From: Vespa crabro
Taxonomy: Eukaryota; Arthropoda; Insecta; Hymenoptera; Vespidae
DNA length: 64,000 nucleotides
Reading direction: 5' to 3'
NCBI RefSeq assembly: GCF_910589235.1
Contig: NC_060957.1
Span: 12,116,867 to 12,180,866, forward strand
Part shown: positions 60,810-64,000 of the stretch, one piece after another
Numbering within the stretch: the stretch's first letter is position 1
Layout of the letters: every line of letters starts with the position of its first letter
Made by a program: the position numbers and the translations under genes
The notes under the pieces: generated by a model
Told to the model about the DNA's origin: nothing
The model's database searches: none
Seen by the model: the letters and a program-made list of their open reading frames with translations, nothing else

Positions 60810-63800
60810 ATGGAGACATTAAGGAATGATACAGTGCATGTTTCCACGTCCATTGCATCTAATCATGCACAAATCGATATACAAAATACTGATGAATTAT
60901 CAAAACAAAAAGAAGAAGAACTTTTATACAGAACAGGTGAAGATGGAGATGAAGAAGAAGCCTTGTCAGATGATAGTTTGCGTTTACGATTATCTGATGA
61001 TGAGGCCGAAGTAGAAGAAGTTACCTTAACATGTATAAATCCTAATCAAAGTGATAAAGAAACAGAAAATATGGGTAAGCTACAATTATATATTTTTCAA
61101 TGTTTTATTTCAAGAGTATAATATAATAAATATTTTGTCAGAAAAATTATAATTTTCCAATCAAAATTAATATCTAATAATTTCGTTAATTAAACGACAA
61201 TGTTCAATTCTATTATAGATGAGAAAAATGAAGAAGAATGTAATAAAAAATCTGATAATGAAATAGATAATGATAAAGAGGATAATATAAACATAGAAAA
61301 TAAAGAGATAAAGATTTTAAAATCTAATTACAAAAAAACAAATAATATAATTTTAATCAGTAAGGATAATGATAAATTAATCAGTGAAGAATGTAATAAT
61401 GAATCGGTTAATAATTCTTCGAAAACAAAAAATAAAAATGAAAAAACAACAAAAACGAAAAATTGTAATTTGATTAAAAAAAATTGTGATGATAGTAAAT
61501 TAGCTGATGATCTAAATAATTCTAAGAATTTAAATAATTCGATTTGTAAAGAAAATGATAAATCTTCCTTAAAAGAAAAAAATGAAGATAAAGAGTGCAG
61601 TCAATTAAAGTTAGAGGATCAGAATGAAGAAGTAGATATTAAACAAAATGATCAATGTTATGATGGAAAACAGAATTTAAGACTAATTAAAAATGACAAA
61701 GAATTAAACAGCAATTATAATATGACTGTTTCTAATAGTAAGAATGATAATTCTACGATTGATGAACATTCTGAGGATAAACAGAAAATTAATACAAGCA
61801 CTACTATACTAAATCAATGTCAGGAAAATAGCCAACATGCAATATCAAATCTTAATAATGATAATAGTAAAACTGTACAAAACTGTCTTATAATCGATCA
61901 AAAAGTTAATAATAGTAAATGTGGTAAAAAGGTTTTAGACGATGAAATCAATTCATGTCAATCTCCAAATTTGTCTGATAATCATTCTTTAAAAAAGCAA
62001 ACTGGAAAGTTGAATTCATCAAAAATTATTTCTGATAACAATAATACACGTAATATTAATCAATCAACATCAGAAGCTATTAATGTGGACAGTGACATTA
62101 ACGAACTTTTAATTTCTAATGATGAAAGTTCGTCAATAGTAAGTAGAGCTACGTCATTAGAGTCCACTGGCGATACAAAAAATGTAAATGATGAAAGTGA
62201 AAAAAGAAATTTAGAAATTCCAAAACCACGCAGAAGAAGACGATCAAAAAAATTGGCTGCTTTATTAGCACGAGATAATGTTCAAGAAAATAGGCAAGGT
62301 ATGAATATTGTATTATAATAATGAATAATATTTTTCGAATATTATAAAGATACATACATTAAATAGAAAAATTGTTTTAGGAATAGAAGGGCGACAGAAA
62401 CGAAGAACAGCAAAAAATGCAGAAGAAATCATAAGGAAAAAGTTCTTAGTACAGGATAGTGATGTAGAATCTAGTGATAATTCTGATAAATTTGTAACTG
62501 TAAATCATAAAGCTAATCAACACATGGAATCTCTTTCTCCTTCATTAAAACGAAATTGTTCTGATATGGACGTAACTATTAATGGTAATAACAAAAGGCT
62601 CAGAAGTTCAGAGCTCGAAGATGTTACGATAAAAGATGATCACAGGGATGATATTAAAAGTCTTAATTATATACATAAGTTTTTCAGAAGAGATCTCAAA
62701 GAAAAATTACCTAAATTAAAACAAGAAGTAAGAATATATTTAGACAGTCTATGATAATGGTAATATAAATACAAATATATGATTAACATAAAATATGCTT
62801 CAGGAACTGGAGGAACTTTTAATACAGAAAATTGTAGAGACTATAACAATGCGTGGTGAAATTGGAAGATTGAGAGAGCAAGCACGAATATCTGAAAAAA
62901 ATCAGGAAGCAACGCGTACTAGGTGTCAACTATTAGCAAAACAAATTAAGGATTTTGAAATGGTTTTAAGTCGTAATGCGGCAGATCGACGGGCAAATAA
63001 TGATAAACCAACTGCACCGATAAAGATTAATCGGTCTGTTGGATTACAAGTTAATTTTATTACGGTAATATATAAATAATATTAATAATCTATCTAAAGT
63101 TTTGATTTACAACCTTTTATTTAGTTGTTTAATAAATATAGGAACATGGAATACAAAGTTTAAGACAGTTACATCAAAGTCCTACATTAAAATCTGTAAA
63201 TATATCCACTACAATTAATTCTGTAGTTAATGAAACGAACAATAATGCACTAAATCAAAGAAAAGGAATAAAAGTAAGATCTCCCAGGAAACTTGAGACA
63301 CCTATAGTTGCTCAACCTGTTACTATATCGCACAATGTAGTGCAGCCTCCACCATTAATTTCTACTGTGACTCCAACTGCTTTGGTTGTGTCTAAGAATG
63401 TTGAACCTCAACACTCTGTAAATTTGCAAAATCAACCCAATAATATTCAACAATTATTACCAAATGTACGGATTGTAAACTATAATTATAAAAACAAAAG
63501 GACTTAGTATGATATTTATATATTTGACAATTAATTTTACAGCAACAACAAACAGTTGTACTAAATGGAAAAGTTCCACTTCAAACAAATCGACAAAGTA
63601 CAACGATTAATGTTTCTAAAACGAAGACTAATGATCTCATTGATTTAACAGATGAAGAAGAAAAAAATAAATGTATGTTTCGAAGTAAATTTATATATGT
63701 AATTTTATAATATAAGATAATTGTACAATGTATTGTATATTATTTGCAGCTACAGTAAGTATAACAAGCGTGAGCACAAGCACAGATCCAGGAGTAAACG

Positions 63801-63934
63801 TTAAACAGAAAACACCGCAACCCTGTTTTCCTAGAGTAATTCAAACAATTCCTGCAAATGTAGCTATAACGACTCAACCTGCTAACATCAGAGTGGTGCA
63901 TACAGCGAGTCATCCAACACCAACTGCTTTAGTA
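60810..63934 (+). CDS. wde: ATF7IP / windei homologue, 5' part (runs off window)
   Basis: Cofactor of the H3K9 methyltransferase SETDB1 (fly Eggless): it stabilises the enzyme in the nucleus and promotes H3K9me3 silencing. Seven exons lie inside the window: 60810-61074, 61219-62298, 62381-62727, 62804-63064, 63142-63465, 63543-63672 and 63750-63934, about 864 codons. The last visible donor is TTA GTA|GTATGT, so the gene continues. The N-terminal half is Asn/Lys/Asp/Ser-rich and low complexity. A basic stretch PKPRRRRRSKKLAALLARDN suggests nuclear import. The diagnostic block at about 655-745 is the SETDB1-binding coiled coil: LEELLIQKIVETITMRGEIG, then LREQARISEKNQ, CQLLAKQIKDFEMVLSRN and TAPIKINRSVGLQV. 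A SUMO-interacting-type acidic IDLTDEEE follows (about 800). The C-terminal fibronectin III domain expected for the family is off the edge. Confidence 0.88.
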
Positions 63935-64000
63935 GTATGTAAAGTACTCTTTTTCATGCCTTATAAATATCATCTTAACAATAATATTCAATACATAAAT

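Noticed and set aside
1..64000. Search by eye for tRNA genes, rRNA, prokaryotic defence operons and intact transposases
   Set aside because: No tRNA T-loop consensus with a matching acceptor stem, no transposase catalytic motif and no operon-like gene cluster were found; a computational search would be needed to exclude degenerate copies.

Overview
This is a eukaryotic nuclear window from an insect, most likely a hymenopteran. Coding exons are short and separated by AT-rich GT-AG introns. Simple repeats are abundant ((TA)n, (AAT)n, (GA)n, (TTTTA)n). Gene content is animal: Dicer-2 with an intact helicase, lunapark, windei/ATF7IP and a dystrophin-family protein resembling fly discontinuous actin hexagon. 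The order assignment is inference from base composition and gene families. No bacterial operon, phage, CRISPR array or intact transposase was seen. I found no recognisable tRNA or rRNA by eye.

Layout from left to right. At 1-1.1 kb there is an inverted-repeat element and a weak candidate small secreted-peptide ORF. NACA (-) lies at 1.2-2.4 kb, followed by a 3 kb AT-rich gap. Lunapark (-) is at 5.5-8.5 kb, a mitochondrial malate-dehydrogenase-like gene that has lost catalytic residues (-) at 9.3-10.7 kb, and a 66-residue coiled-coil microprotein gene (-) at 10.9-11.7 kb. MFAP1 (+) is at 12.5-14.0 kb. Dicer-2 (-, 25 coding exons) fills 14.7-23.6 kb. A 70-residue membrane microprotein (+) is at 25.0 kb and the FG nucleoporin NUP42 (+) at 26.6-28.9 kb. 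A giant bHLH protein of USF3-like architecture with a polyQ tract (-) spans 29.5-37.4 kb. METTL4 (+) is at 37.9-39.6 kb, UDP-galactose 4-epimerase (-) at 41.2-42.7 kb, HAP40/F8A (-) at 44.1-45.5 kb, GDE1 (+) at 46.6-48.5 kb, the dah-like dystrobrevin relative (-) at 49.1-51.9 kb and RIOK1 (+) at 52.6-54.7 kb. A 6 kb gene-poor stretch follows. The 5' part of ATF7IP/windei (+) runs from 60.8 kb off the right edge.

I built gene models by following reading frames across GT-AG junctions. For every complete multi-exon gene, the summed coding length is a multiple of three. This supports the models but does not prove each junction. The genes are mostly unrelated housekeeping functions: translation, splicing, nuclear export, ER shape, ribosome biogenesis, galactose metabolism, chromatin and RNAi. 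Several sit head-to-head over short intervals (USF3-like/METTL4, dah/RIOK1, microprotein/MFAP1, HAP40/GDE1), which suggests shared promoter regions.

I see no clear novel multi-gene system. The observations most worth following up are the degenerate malate dehydrogenase, three small unrecognised genes or exons, and several foldback or MITE-like repeats, one of them a mariner-type MITE inside a Dicer-2 intron.
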